A DNA stretch of 64,000 nucleotides from Druceiella hillmani (lineage: Eukaryota; Arthropoda; Insecta; Lepidoptera; Hepialidae). Position 1 is the first letter of the stretch. The number at the start of each line of letters is the position of its first letter. The stretch lies in the NCBI GenBank assembly GCA_039881145.1, contig JAYKKI010000127.1, positions 248,001 through 312,000 of the forward strand, written 5' to 3'. Shown piece by piece: positions 47,276-60,030 of the stretch. The translations under genes and the position numbers were made by a program. The notes below the pieces were generated by a model that saw only the letters and a program-made list of their open reading frames with translations, had not been told where the DNA came from and did not search any database.

Positions 47276-49800
47276 CGAAAAGTAACATAATTTTTGTCAA
47301 AAATATTGTGTACTAGACCTGTAATAAAAACTTTGTAGTTATACATGAAAATAAAAGTCGAGAAATTTTATGACAATATGGTGTTTTAAAGGTGTACATT
47401 ACATGTCAATTAAGCGCAATGTAAATTATGTACTGTATAATAATTTTGAGAATATATTTTTTAAAATTACTTTTCCTTAAATAAGACAATTAAAGTTGAA
47501 TTAGTATTAGAAAAATATTAACATAATTAAATAAATCGCACCATATTCATAATCAGTAAATTATCAGTCCAATGTAAGTGTAAGTGAGTATAGTGAAAGT
47601 GTACTTTCTGGATATTTTAATGTAAATTATATTATTGAAAATAATTTTGTTGAAAAATTCTACATAATAATATACTTTAAATCTCTGTTATCAACGCAAT
47701 ATCCCTCAACTCAATGACTTTTTTCTAGATAAGAAATAAAGTAAAGATATCCTAAATATGATTAAGTTCGAATGATGAATTTGCTCTAATATTATATAAA
47801 CGATATGTGGGGTATCATTTTATGGTAGAGGTACTACCAATTATTGTTACGAAGACAATCACCATAGCGATGCTTACGATTATCGTACATGGCAAGAAGT
47901 GGTGTTTTTCTCGATAAATTAAAATTAAAATTCATGAAACAAAATGACTGTGGGTTATTAAAAAAACGAAAGGACGCGTAAAAAGTTGCAATAAAAAGTG
48001 AATAAATATTGTAAATGGACCATTAAGCATAAACAGAAAGCTAAACTTAAATACTACAAGCAAGAAACCAGAAGGCACAGAAGTGTGATGCTATGTTCTA
48101 GTCACCAATAAAAAAGGGTAAATGTTTAAATAAGAAAAGTACTCTAAATAATACATTAAGAACCTCTTTCAGGAATTAATGGAGGGAGGAATTCCATGAA
48201 ATGGAGAAAAGTCATTTATAATCTAGAGGTTAGAAAGTACTGCCAAGATATAAAATTATAGAGATAATCTATATAATTGCCAAATATTAAATTAGAGAGG
48301 TCAATTGAAAAAAACTGCAAAAGAGCGCCCAATGCCGAAAGAAAGATATTTGAAATATTTCATCTGAATATTTATTCAGTTTATTAATGGATTTTTACTA
48401 ATAAAATAGAAATAATATGCGTGGATATTTTAAAAGTTTAAATTTTTTTAGTCTCATTTAAAATAATTTAAATTTTCTGGTCGTTCAAGCCAAAACGTTT
48501 ACCTCTTTAATAAAAAAAATCAGAAACAGAGAAGTTAAGGTCGTTTTTCTTAATTAGAGAAGAATAAAGTGTAACGGCAATCCATGTCTAATTTCGGAAA
48601 CTAGGATTCTTGTTAAATAATTGAAAAGATTTTCAATCTTTGTCATATATTCGCCTTATAAAATTTATCTTCCAACTATTAAAAGGAAAAATTCTATTGA
48701 GTAAATTTTCATTAATCATATTTGCCGATTTCCTGCACTAACGCCGTACAGTGTCCCACCAGAATGTGATTTCTTTATGGCTAGTGAAAATAAATTTGTC
48801 AAAATGTGTCGTCGTTACGTTTTACAGATCTTGCGTATTTTGTATTCGTGTTTAATATAAACGTTTGTTTTAATTTATGACATTTTAATTGCTTATCGTC
48901 AGGAATAGTTACCTGTAATGCATCGATAAATGTATATAAATAAATAGTTATTTAATGAGTAATAAAATTACATATTTTCTAAAATGTAGAAGTCCACTTT
49001 TATATAGTAATTTTTCTTAGATACGTCATAAAACATAACATAACCGACAGATATATAACGCCAAATTACATTTGACGAGCGCATATTGAGAAAGGTAGGG
49101 TAGTAAAGATAATAATGGTACATATACTAAGTCCATGCCGACAGAACAAAAACTAACACGACTAACATTAACAAAGCCTCTGACTATGGGAATAAACACA
49201 GTGTACAATGAAACTCACGCACTCACCCGACAGCGACCTAAAAAATCTTTTCAAACATTGATATATGAGTCTCACCTTTGTTTCAGTTTCAACTACCAGC
49301 ATTCACCAAAAATAACTGTTGGCATTTTTTGTCGACATTAACTAGTATTGATGTATGGCATCGTATTGTTTCGCGGGAGCGAGGGTAAAAAGAAAGGACT
49401 CGACAGGGATCTGCCGATAGCTCTTCGTTTGACCATTAGTGATAGCTGGTCCTCCATTATCTCTCTAATTTGATATCTTACCTTGTGAAAAGAAGCTTCA
49501 TGCTGCGTTAGTGATGTGAAGGTTGAGCGATTGAAGAACGAGAAAAAGGCTAAACGCATAAAGAGTACGAAATCAGTTTTAATAAAACGTTGAAATATTT
49601 TTAAATCTGCGATTACTGTAAAATCTGTGTGTTTAAATCTGCGATTCTTGTTGGATTTCGATGACTTAAACACTTGTAAACAGTGTCGTTGGAATACTGT
49701 AAAAATATATGTACATTTACAACATATTTACGTTTTCGAGTTTATTGCATTGAACATGACGAAAACCTGATTTAAATAAGTTTTAAATAAAAATAAAAAT
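47276..49800. other. No recognisable gene; complex patch at 49040-49560
   Basis: Mostly AT-rich. From 49040 to 49560 base composition is more balanced (TCGCGGGAGCGAGGG, GGACTCGACAGGGATCTGCC). It supports a 111-codon minus-strand frame (49338-49673) containing REIMEDQLSLMVKRRAIGRS. I do not recognise it, and see no splice sites that extend it. It could be an unknown exon or a worn-down transposon. Confidence 0.35.
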
Positions 49801-49865
49801 ACTGGTTGAACCTCGTGTAATGAGGGTTCCGTACAATAATACTTAATTTTACATTTAGGCATTAC
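49801..49865 (+). repeat. GGGTTCCGTAC-type dispersed repeat fragment, copy 4
   Basis: GGTTGAACCTCGTGTAATGA, then GGGTTCCGTACAATA and ACATTTAGGCATTAC. It shares GGGTTCCGTAC and ATTTAGGCATT with 38.9 kb. Confidence 0.5.
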
Positions 49866-50241
49866 TGATATTGTGTCATTCAACTTTTAAAAGCTTACGT
49901 GGATGCACATTTTAAATATGTACCTATCCTCTAATGAACGTTTTGCAGTGTCGCCTACACTACTTACGTAATATTCCACTGAATTTTTAAATTAAGAAGA
50001 TACCGTAAAAAGTGTTAACGGTATTTTATACAAAAAAATACCAGGAAGCTTTATATTTTTACTATCAGCAGACAATTATACTTTGATTGTAATTTCAATT
50101 TCACTAAAAAAATTTTTTAAAACAATTTTTTAAGAGTCGCCTTTTAATAAGCTTTTATTTGGTACTTAAAGCAATGAACTTAAAATTGTTTTGGCTCTTC
50201 ACTCACCTCTAATGAATATCTTCAAGATATAATTTGCCTCA

Positions 50242-50326
50242 ACACCGAAGAACATAGATCTAGAATAGAACTATGTTCTTCGATGTTTAGATCGGCTTCG
50301 GTGTCAGAAACACTTTGGTGTTTCTG
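50242..50326. other. Compact cluster of perfect stem-loops
   Basis: Three perfect inverted pairs lie in 85 bases. CGAAGAACATAG (50246-50257) pairs with CTATGTTCTTCG (50271-50282), 12 bp. ACACCGAAG (50242-50250) pairs with CTTCGGTGT (50296-50304), 9 bp. CAGAAACAC (50305-50313) pairs with GTGTTTCTG (50318-50326), 9 bp with a 4-base loop. The first two compete for CGAAG, so two alternative folds exist. No coding signal. It may be a small structured RNA, a cruciform-prone site or a transposon end. Confidence 0.5.
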
Positions 50327-51597
50327 CAAGCTCTATTTCTTCCAATTTTCGAACGAAACACTTAATAATAAAAGTGAATTTAACATCGGAATAAATAAAT
50401 CACTACAAATTAATACAAGAGCCAATCACTGTAATTCAAAAAGAGAAAGATACGAAGTGAAAAACAATTAAACATTATCTATTACTGTTGTAGATTCTTA
50501 TATATTGTATTCCATCTGGAAAGAAAATTTAATAACAAACTCCAAGTGAAAGGAAAAGCTGAGTGTATAAGGCCAAAACAGCGACAAATATGTTAGTTTA
50601 TTGGGCATCATTCTCATCTTAACCTACACTAGAAGCAATATGTTGTCTATAAACTAATTATTATGTATGAATTTCAGTTTCTTGGATATTCTAAGCAAAC
50701 TAATGGTGATATAATCCAAGAAAGCCAAAACAATTTCTTGCTTATGATTACCAATATATGTCGTTATGTAACGTACCAAGAAAATCATAACGAATTTAGC
50801 ATAAAATGGATTAACGAAGTTTTCTAATAAATGTGATTTTTAAAAACACTCCTGGATCTACATAAAAGCTATTCAACTGCTGGATATTACCTACGAATGG
50901 AGAAAGCCAAAATTCATTAAACTTCATGAACTGACATAATAAACTTTATTGATTTTCCTACAGTAAACTCGCACACGGATTGCTTGATAAGAAACTGAAG
51001 CACGTTTTACCAATGACAATTAATTTTGTATTAAGGTTCTATGATGTAGATAAACTAAGGGTGGTTTAAAAAAATGATACAGTGTCAGGTTGGAAAATAG
51101 GTAGGTAGTTTTAGGCATTAATTGGTACGTAGTTATTTTCACAAGTCGCAATGATCAGACTAGAAGATGAGTTTTGAATTCACAATTCGTTATTAGGCAA
51201 CCTTTTTACGTACATAACTGATTATAAAAGAATGATAAATACAAAAAGCAATGACGTTATTAAGTAAGTGAATGAATAAATATAAAAACATAAGGTCATT
51301 GTATTATTATAGAAAATTTTCTGCCAGGAATATTAACTACAGACTATCGCGAGTACACTAGACATTGGTTAAGAAAAATGAAAAGATCTTGGCCAGGATA
51401 ACCAAGTGTGTTTTGTTATTTATGACTCTAAATGGAGAAGAATAATACGTAAACTTATCTTAAAATCGTAAAATTTATGAATGGAATTTTAATATTTTAT
51501 TAAAAAAAATATAGTTTTATTAACATTATCATGGAAACATCAACCAACGGGCTGTGATCCCATCATAGCTCGTCTTTCTTTCATGAAATATGATTTG
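50327..51597. other. No recognisable gene
   Basis: AT-rich non-coding DNA without a supported feature. Confidence 0.5.
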
Positions 51598-51840
51598 TAA
51601 TACGAAGATCCGTAGAGAACTTAGGGTTCGACATCGTTATTTCAATTGGCAGGTATAATTAACAATGGGGAGACCGTATTGCGGCCATCACATACCCAAA
51701 CGTGGGACAACTTCCTCCTAGGTAGACCGATAACCGGGTAAAAGTCACAGGAAGCCGTTCAATGCAAGTAGCACGTGGTAGATCTCAGCGGGAAGGTTCT
51801 GTTTAGATTACGGGCAGCAAGGGGCGTCTAGTTTAGTTTC
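51598..51840 (+). pseudogene. RTE-type non-LTR retrotransposon, C-terminal end (relic 2)
   Basis: It begins like relic 1 (ACGAAGATCCGTA in both), reading TKIRRELRVRHR. It then continues with a heavily frameshifted version of the same tail: an MGRPYCGHH block where the family has WAGHIARR/WGRPY, CGTGGGACAACTTCCTCCTAGG matching the GRPPTR segment, and AGGAAGCCGTTCAATGCAAG matching the AGSRWMQA segment. A Trp/Gln tail near 51820 is worn. It is more degenerate than relic 1, same orientation, 3' end only. Confidence 0.65.
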
Positions 51841-53076
51841 AAAAATTACATTTTAGTCTCTGCTTTTAACTCTTCAAAACATTCTCAGTTTATTCCTCAA
51901 TATCTTGTCCTTAACCTGCATCATTTAAATTCTTTACTGATTCAACATTCACTATGTATTTATAAGAATTTATTTCTCAAATTTGAATAATAAAACCTAG
52001 TTTTCAAATTTTCATTTATCCATTTAATAAAGAATTTTCAATAATTACTATAATATACTTAGAAAATGCAGAAATATTTTGTTTTTAATCTATGTATGCC
52101 TCAATTAAACCGAAGCTTTCAAAATTGTCTAAAAATACCTATTTTGCTGAAACAGTAGTACGCTTTATACTTAAACTTTGAAAACATACAAATTATCCTT
52201 ATACTTATGACTACATTTATTTTCTAGTCGTGCATAAAATTTCATCTAAGTTACAATTAACAATGCATTCAAATATGTATGCCAATACAATATGTACCCC
52301 ACTGTTATATTAAGTTCCTAGGCTCGTAACGAGAGCCGCATCACAAACTTTTGTAATAAGCAGACGTTATTATGCAAAGTTCATTCCGTTACAATTTTGA
52401 ATATCATGAACTGTTTGAAATAGGTCAAAGGAAGCAGGTAAATGAATTTGGTAACTGAAGTGGGTCGAGGCACCGTACATCGATGGGTTATGTACCCGTG
52501 TGAAGGAAAGGTCTTTGGCCTCCTATTAGTGCTGAAACAATTTCCAGAGTACTGTAGTATCAATGTTGTATAATTATTATGTCTAATAGATATTAAGAAT
52601 GGGCGATGATATTATATTTAATTGTTCTGGATGATGATATTATACTCTATATTTAGTTGTTGCACTAATACACATATAAATATAAGTATATATAATAAAA
52701 ACCAAAAAATTAAAAGAAAAAATTAAATAAATATATGAATACACAAAACCGGAGATATGTAGAATTAGTGTATTACCTTGTCCTTACTTTCAAATACCTT
52801 TGCTTTTGTATAAATATATTACCGATAATAACTTCCATTTAATATTTTTACATACACCGTAAAGTTTGCATTGTATAACCTCACATAATAACAACAATTG
52901 AATTTATTACCCTCACTAAAATACTGGTATATTGTATAACTCTCGGTAATACAATAAAACCTACACTGCGCCCCTGCAATAAACTCACCAACATAAGCAA
53001 TGGAAAAATCCGCACAAACCAGGCTTCCGCTATTGTGTTTGAAACATATAAATGCTGTTGGTTGTTCCTAAGAGTT
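51841..53076. other. No recognisable gene
   Basis: AT-rich. Bases 52430-52540 are GC-richer (GTGGGTCGAGGCACCGTAC) but were not recognised in any frame. A GATGATATTATA phrase is duplicated at about 52604 and 52634. Confidence 0.45.
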
Positions 53077-53190
53077 AATCTTTGCTAATATCCCACCTGA
53101 AGATGTAATACAACGAAACCTAGGTCGTGGTAAAGAAATTAAAGAAAGTATAAATAATACTATATCAAGTAGTTTCATTTAATTGTGAAA
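53077..53190 (+). mobile_element. Hammerhead-type repeat, copy D (single sense arm, truncated)
   Basis: It runs from AATCTTTGCTAATATCCCACC to AGTTTCATTTAATTGTGAAA, then leaves the family. It has no inverted arm. The catalytic residues are kept, but three bases of helix II are missing compared with the other copies. Confidence 0.7.
53093..53130 (+). ncRNA. Hammerhead ribozyme candidate, helix II shortened
   Basis: Helix I is perfect, CCAC (53093-53096) with GTGG (53127-53130). The core is CTGAAGA (53097-53103). GAA is at 53115-53117, A53118 and CC pair with GG and T53125, and GTC ends at C53126. Between them TGTAATACAAC allows only a two- or three-pair helix II, so activity would be weak at best. 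Confidence 0.5.
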
Positions 53191-53785
53191 CGAACACAAA
53201 TTAAAAATTAAAAAAAATCTAGAAATTTTTTTTATAATCAGTTCACGTTTTTATGCCAGTGATCCTAAAATGACTAACAAATTTTGCTCACCCGATTGCA
53301 ATATTAAAACTTTGTTAGATGTAAATAATATTTACTTCAGTTTCGTATTATTAAGATATAGGATTGATATGTACGAAAATGTATTTTCCACGTATACTGC
53401 AAAATACAGCAGAGTAACCGATGTATTTTGCAGTATACTTTGACTGGAAAGAGGAATACAAATTTAAAAAAACTATCTCTGATCAGTCCACATTATTATC
53501 GCAATGATCCTAATAGGGCCGACGAATTTTATTAACCCGATTGCAATGTTGAAACTGTTGTAGAGGTATGTAACATTTTTTTTATTTTTGCATTATTAAT
53601 ATTTAAGTATAAGGTGTATAAAAAGTGTATTCGTCATGTATTACTCCACTGACTTTCTTGTAGACCCATACTGGAAAAAGGAATACAAATTTTAAAAAAA
53701 CTGTCTTATATCAATTCACTTTATTATCGCAGTTATTCTAATAGGCCTAACGAATTTTACAAGACCGATTGCATTATCAAAACTT

Positions 53786-53787
<2 letters not shown>
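53191..53787. other. Three diverged direct repeats
   Basis: Lines of the type ATAATCAGTTCAC...TTTTGC/ACGAATTTTA...CCGATTGCAAT...AAAACT(T/G) recur near 53230, 53480 and 53715, about 235-250 bp apart. The last ends in the TA array. It is a worn tandem array. Confidence 0.55.

Positions 53788-53849
<62 letters not shown>
53788..53849. repeat. (TA)n microsatellite
   Basis: About 30 pure TA units at the end of the third direct repeat. Confidence 0.95.
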
Positions 53850-53852
<3 letters not shown>

Positions 53853-56800
53853 ATATTCACTTTAGTTTCGTATTCTTCAGGTAGTTCCAAATGTACGAGT
53901 ATTTCAACCATTAAACTTCTAAATAAATAACTGAAGAATGACATTTTGACTTTTAAATTTTTTTAAGCTCTAATAATAAATGAAAATGTTTATTGTTTGT
54001 AGGAACACGCACATAATAGGATCCGTAGCTATTTTATCTCTCGTAGGTCTAGAAATGATTAATATTTGTTAACCGCGGTAATATAGTTTTAAATGTAGTA
54101 ACTATATCAAATAACGAGAAATAACTAATATAGAGAAATGTTAATTACCTCATTTTTATATATACGTTGAGAATTTTAAGAGAAACATTTAGTTACAAAA
54201 TTTCAAGCAAGTACGTTTAAAAGTTTTATTTTGAAATAAAAACAATATTGCTGAACATCGTGTTATTGTTGAATATAATATTAATTAGTATTTATGGTGA
54301 AAACTAACGAATCATTGTACTAGTATATATCAATATCCGCAAGCAAATATATTTCGTTACAATATTTCTTTTAACATTATTTCCTCATCTTTAATCATTT
54401 ATTAGTTATAATGGTAATAATTTTATATTTTATCCACTTTCCCTGTCAGCATCGAAGCGGCATTAAAGAACATACGGTCACCAGAAACACCAGTAGTATC
54501 CGGGCATCCTAACTAGACAGTCGAGACTGCCTAACGGTTAATTAATATTTTATGATTGAAATCAAATATATAATTATCAAATAAATAAATATTTCTATTA
54601 AACCTAAGAGTTGTATCTCGTATAATCGAATGCATGAGGTGCAGACAGAGTACAGGGGATCTGATCATGTCATACTTGCATTGCCAAGCGTTAGTAAACA
54701 TTTTACTAATACCAAGTGAGCGAAAACTCAAAAAAGCTGATCAGTAAATAGTCGGTTAGTAGTATTTTTTATGACTGTCGATATCGAAACCTATTAGTCT
54801 GTTGGTCTCGAAACCTCATTTATAAGACTTAGACCATATTGTTTTTAAGGGTCGATGTAATATTTTTTTAAACCAATCGCTTCTATGTATTTAACAGATT
54901 TTCCATTGTTTATTTTAAAATAGTTTCACTTGTATTTTTGCCATTTTCACTAAAATTTTCAAGGAAAAAGACGTATTTTTTACTTTAGACGTATGAAGTG
55001 AAAATAGCTTTTCTTACTTACTGAGTTCCAATTCTCTTAAAAAGATTAAGTCTTTAGTATACGAAATCGACGTTAAATTATTTTGGGACTTTTACGTATA
55101 CGGCGTGTCATGTGTCACTTTAAACATCAGTGTTAATCGCTATAATAGTTACGATTTACTAAATATATAATTTATAATATTATAATGCGACTTTTTCGAG
55201 GGAATGAAAACTATATAATGCTTCCGGCAGAATTTTTATAATTTTTTATATTGCATTTCGACGATTTCAAAAATTTTGGTGAACACTGTTGCTTCCACAC
55301 CTTGAATTTATCTCAAAAGTATAACTTTATGTGTTCAATAATTAGAATAGTGACTAGCCACTTTCTGCAGCGAAACAAAATTTTGTCTCTACGGTGAACA
55401 ATAAAATTGATCCTAACGTAATTTATTCAAATCTTCAATGGAACAAAATATGTGCGTAGTGGATCTAATTTATAAAACAAGTACCCATATCCATCAAACT
55501 TCGTGTCACACAAATTCGAATAATATAAACAGAATTAATAGTAAGAATGAATTAAGCACAAATAATCCACTAAATTTTCCAATATCTAATTTTTTCTTAT
55601 TCTGTACTATAAATCATTAATAAGTTTGTGAAAACTTGAAAAGTTAAATATTTATTAATTTATATAATAACTTTTCTTTATCAACCATTTAAACAGTGTT
55701 ATCTAATTATGTTGGTACACTAAAAGAACTATGATAATTTTGGCATCCGTTTAAAGTTAATTTCTTCTATAGGCGACACTGCAAACTCATATTGTTTTAT
55801 GAACACTTTTCACATTTATATTTTTAGTGGGATATAAATAATTACTATAAATTTTCTCTTAAGGACTACTAGGTTCACTATCTTCTCTACCAGGATCACT
55901 ATTTCTTTAAACACTATTTCTTTAACATAAATATTCTACATATCATAAAAAGCACATTTATATATGCAATTCTTCTAATACGCAGATTCACGTACAAAAA
56001 TGTTTAATAACTTTGTACTCAGTTTTGTCTGTTTTTGGAATACAGTTAGCTGTTTTCCAATTGCTTCATTTATGTGTTCTCAATAACCTAAGTATATGTT
56101 AAAAGTTCAAGTTTTGAAGTCAATCGGAAGTGGTGGAAGTTATTGTTTGATGAACCAAATAATCAGCCAGTTTTATGTTATATTCGGAAACAATTTTTTA
56201 AAAGATCATTTTTTAAGAATAGAATTTTAATAAAATATATTTAATAAGTATCTACGCTAAATAAAACCATCCGAGTGCATGTTTGGGGATTATTCGTATT
56301 ATTCATAGTAGGAATTCCGTATCACATTTGAAGGGAAAAACTTTTTTACAAAAGATCAGCAGCAAATATGGGTATTTTAACGTAATAAATACTGAGTAAT
56401 ACGTAATATACTTAAATTGGGAGGACATATATTTATTATCGTAGATATTTGAAAAATATGATATCAAGAACCATCGTCATGGTTTTCCTTCAATCTTTCT
56501 GTAGGTTTCTATAAACACTCTTTTTCATGACTTTATGTTAAGTACGGGTACATTCTAATATCCGTCAAATTTCATTAGTATGAACTTTATGTTCAGTAGT
56601 CAGAATGTGTCCGTCAAATTTAATTATTCAGTAAATTTAATTAGATTCATTTATTTCTTGAAGTATTCCGCAAACTCTATTAATAGATTTGAAAAGCGTT
56701 TTTCGCAATTTCTATGAATAAATTTCATAAAAAGCGAGAGGTCTATAACTTTAAATGAATATACTAAAAGTGAGTATTAAATCAAACGTATACGAAATCA

Positions 56801-57161
56801 GAAATTTTATGAACTAATTCGTGAATATCAATTAAGGTCAGTTTTCATATTGGTATTATGAAAATATGTCATCCTTTTATTATTTGGAATGAGCATTTAC
56901 CAAAAGAATGAGTTTATGCTGAAATTTCCATTCATGAATATTTTAATCACAGTCTAGATTATGCGCATCAGAGACCCGCTTCACGTATAATCAGTTTGAC
57001 GCTCAGAATCACCTGTTCTAATAACACGTTCAAGAGACACGTTCTTTGTTACAGCCTGTGCACGTAGAATGTATATAGGAACAAAGGAAGCTTTAATTAC
57101 CATTGTTAATTGAGACACTAACAAATTTTCATTTATGTAGCAAGTACGTACCTTCACAACC
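53850..57161. other. No recognisable gene
   Basis: AT-rich non-coding DNA. CACTATTTCTTTAA is duplicated at about 55896-55925. Near 55775 AGGCGACACTGCAAA is the inverse of TTTTGCAGTGTCGCCT near 49943, so both may be bits of one repeat. No gene. Confidence 0.45.
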
Positions 57162-57278
<117 letters not shown>

Positions 57279-57284
57279 AGTTAA

Positions 57285-57400
57285 ATACCACTGGCTTACT
57301 GATCACAAAAATTCTAAAACTTCAAGGCCTACTAAATTGAAATTGGGCACTCATAATTTTTTTATGATGCTAGATGAAAATTTCTTAATTTTAAAAAGAA
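57285..57400 (+). repeat. Fragment of a widespread arthropod repeat (tentative)
   Basis: CTGGCTTACTGATCACAAAA, then AAACTTCAAGGCCTACTAAA and TTGAAATTGGGCA. The order (CTGACTGACTGATCA, AAACTACAAG.., TGAAATTTGGCA) resembles a sequence I recall as frequent next to microsatellites in arthropod genomes. A shorter relative is near 32650. Confidence 0.35.
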
Positions 57401-57429
57401 ATAAACAAAAAATTACTTTTTAGCCTTTC

Positions 57430-59844
57430 TGTAAAGTCGTTAACCGTAAATAATTATTACCTGAAAAGGCGAATAAAATAAAATGTAGTTGCGGTCCCCT
57501 TTTTATTGAGCAAAACCAGACGGGTGGTTAGTATGTAATATTTGCATAAAACCTTAGAACGGAAACAAAACAAAAGAATTAGAAAAAAATATTTTGCTGC
57601 AATTTTCATCAAAAACAAGGAGACAAGGTGATACCTATTTCTAGTGACCGATATAGATTTCACCTAAATTTAAATTCCAGGTTAAGTCGTAGTACTCTTA
57701 ATGAACATGATAATTCATGTTTAAATTCATTAATTAATAAATAAAATTATGTTACTAATTAACAATTTTATTAATAAAATTTCATTAACAAACTAAACTG
57801 AATAACACTCAATGATTTTACTGTGTTTATTCATGGTGAAAATTTTAATTACTGTCTGATTAGCAATAAATTTTAAACTAGTAGCATAAACTTCATTTTA
57901 AGTTTTCATATTAAATTTCTAAATTAAAGTTAGGCTAGCGTTACTGTAAATAATTTATGCAAATTTTTATTTTGTATTCAAAATTACTTCAGCGAAAACG
58001 CCTGATTCGCTAATTCTCAGTCAAATTGCGAGAAAAATACTCACTTTCATTATCTAACCAGACTATTTATAAAGCAGTTATTACGATTTATCCTTATTGA
58101 CTGCCCTCTCTAGCTCCCTAACTCCACGTGAAGTCCACAACAACAAAGACAACCTTACATTAACTCTGTTATATCGAAGTTGTTTAATATCAAACGACAT
58201 CAATAAATAAATTTAGTTATCCAATTTACGTGGCACACGGTGTTACGGTGTTTTATTTAAGTCTAACATTATTTCTGATTTGCTCTGATCAATATCGTTG
58301 ATTTTTGTACCGATATTAACGTTGGATATCACTTAACTCCTTGTCACGATATATTATTCAGATTGTTGCATTGACTCTGTTTTGAATGAGTTTTTCGCGC
58401 AACGTTACGAGTCGGTTTTAGTTTAAAATGTTCTTAAATTTATATATTATGAGTTATATAAGTTTGATAAAGAAGCGACCTAAGTTTGTTTATATAAAAA
58501 AATATTTCAGTGGTTGGCGAAAAACAAAAATTTCATAGTAAGAATAAATTACTTTTATAATATAAGTCTTCAAAATTATGTCATTAAAAAATAGAATAAG
58601 TAAAGCAATATATAATAAATTCTAAACTAAGCAGATTCGTATATTAAAAACGCTTTCTAAAAAATAATTGCGAATGAAAAATAAGGGACAGAATGGAATA
58701 AAAAATTTAGGAATTCTTCTCCAAAATTCCATTCTTTATGAAAACGTAGGGATTGACTTGTAAACATATTAAATTTTTATTCGGCTATTTGTTAAATAAA
58801 TCAGAAGATATGTGAATTTCGTATTTTGAATATTTATTTGTATTGCATTAATACAACAAAAATAAAGTAATGCCTAGCTAGTCGAATTCACAAAAGTGTA
58901 GTATCTCTACATACATCAATAGAGGGCATTACGTATGTATTAAATCGCGAAATGATGTGTTCTTAACAGGCTGTATTTCAAGGAAATGCATGTGAAATCT
59001 GGATGTATATCCTGGTTGTATTATATAATCACTTAGCTACACTATATACATATATTTCAATGTCAAGTCAATATTAATTTAGTATTAATATCCCTAATAT
59101 TAAATTGATTTTGAAGCAAAATATTTTATTGACAAAATTATCGCAAATCTGTTGCTACTTCTTTTTAAATTAAAGACCATATGATCTTTAATAATCCATG
59201 TAGTTAAGATTACAATGCTTGAATACTTTAAAATAAATTTTAAGATGGTCAGACAGGTAAGTAAAATATTTGCGTCACATCTTTATTCCGAGCTTCCTCC
59301 TTACCACAACGTTGACCAAAATACAAAGTAATCCATTAAAGTGATAAGTAAACAGCAATTATTTTAGAACGTACCCTTTGTGAACTATTGAAACTATTTC
59401 TCTTACTCTTTCAATCGAATTACTAACCTCTATAACTATTTCGAACAAACTATGAGACAATATGCAATACTTTTATTGCTTTGTTTTTTAGGGAATTGTA
59501 AAATTTAAACAAAAGTGTTTTAATATAGGTGTTGAGACAATATGATATATGGCACCAAAAAAGTAGATTGGCCCTTGCAAAATATCAATGAAACAATGCA
59601 TATATCGATAATAAATGACAAGAATAAAATATATGTAGTTTTTCCCTTGATTTTAAATCTAAAACTAATTCCTACAACACTTTACTTTAAACTTACCTTT
59701 ATCAGAATATGTGATAGGTAGCACAATTAAACTATAATAACATTTTGGAGATTATTCAAAATAAGTTTGAGTATATTTGGTAGAAATAGTAATAATAGAA
59801 GTATAATTTTGTAGAAATTAATTTAAATTAATTTTTCAAAATTA
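57430..59844. other. No recognisable gene
   Basis: AT-rich non-coding DNA. Short GC-richer patches (58100-58150, 58230-58340) carry nothing I recognise. Confidence 0.5.
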
Positions 59845-60030
59845 AATGAATCTTCGTGATATATTCGTGTATTATTTCTCCTTTATTTAAATTCTTTATT
59901 TTAAAAAAAATCGTGTAAGGTCGTAGGGGTCGTAGAGGTCGTATAGGTGTAGGTCGTGGAAAAGAATTTAAATAAAGTAGAAATAATACTACATTACGTA
60001 GTTTTATTTACTTGTGAAAAATTAAATCAA
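59845..60030 (+). mobile_element. Foldback hammerhead-type repeat, copy E (core lost)
   Basis: The outer lines are kept in inverted order: AAATGAATCTTCGTGATATA and TTCTTTATTT on the left; AAGAATTTAAATAAAG, TAGAAATAATACTACATTACG and TAGTTTTATTTACTTGTG on the right. The ribozyme core is gone, replaced by a short tandem of GGTCGTAG(G/A) units (about 59928-59960) ending in the family's GGTCGTGG. The tandem looks like slippage of the GGTCGTGG line itself. Confidence 0.6.

Noticed and set aside
49338..49673. 111-codon minus-strand frame
   Set aside because: Composition is more gene-like, but there is no recognisable domain, no splice support and no conservation evidence. It is mentioned only as part of a complex patch.
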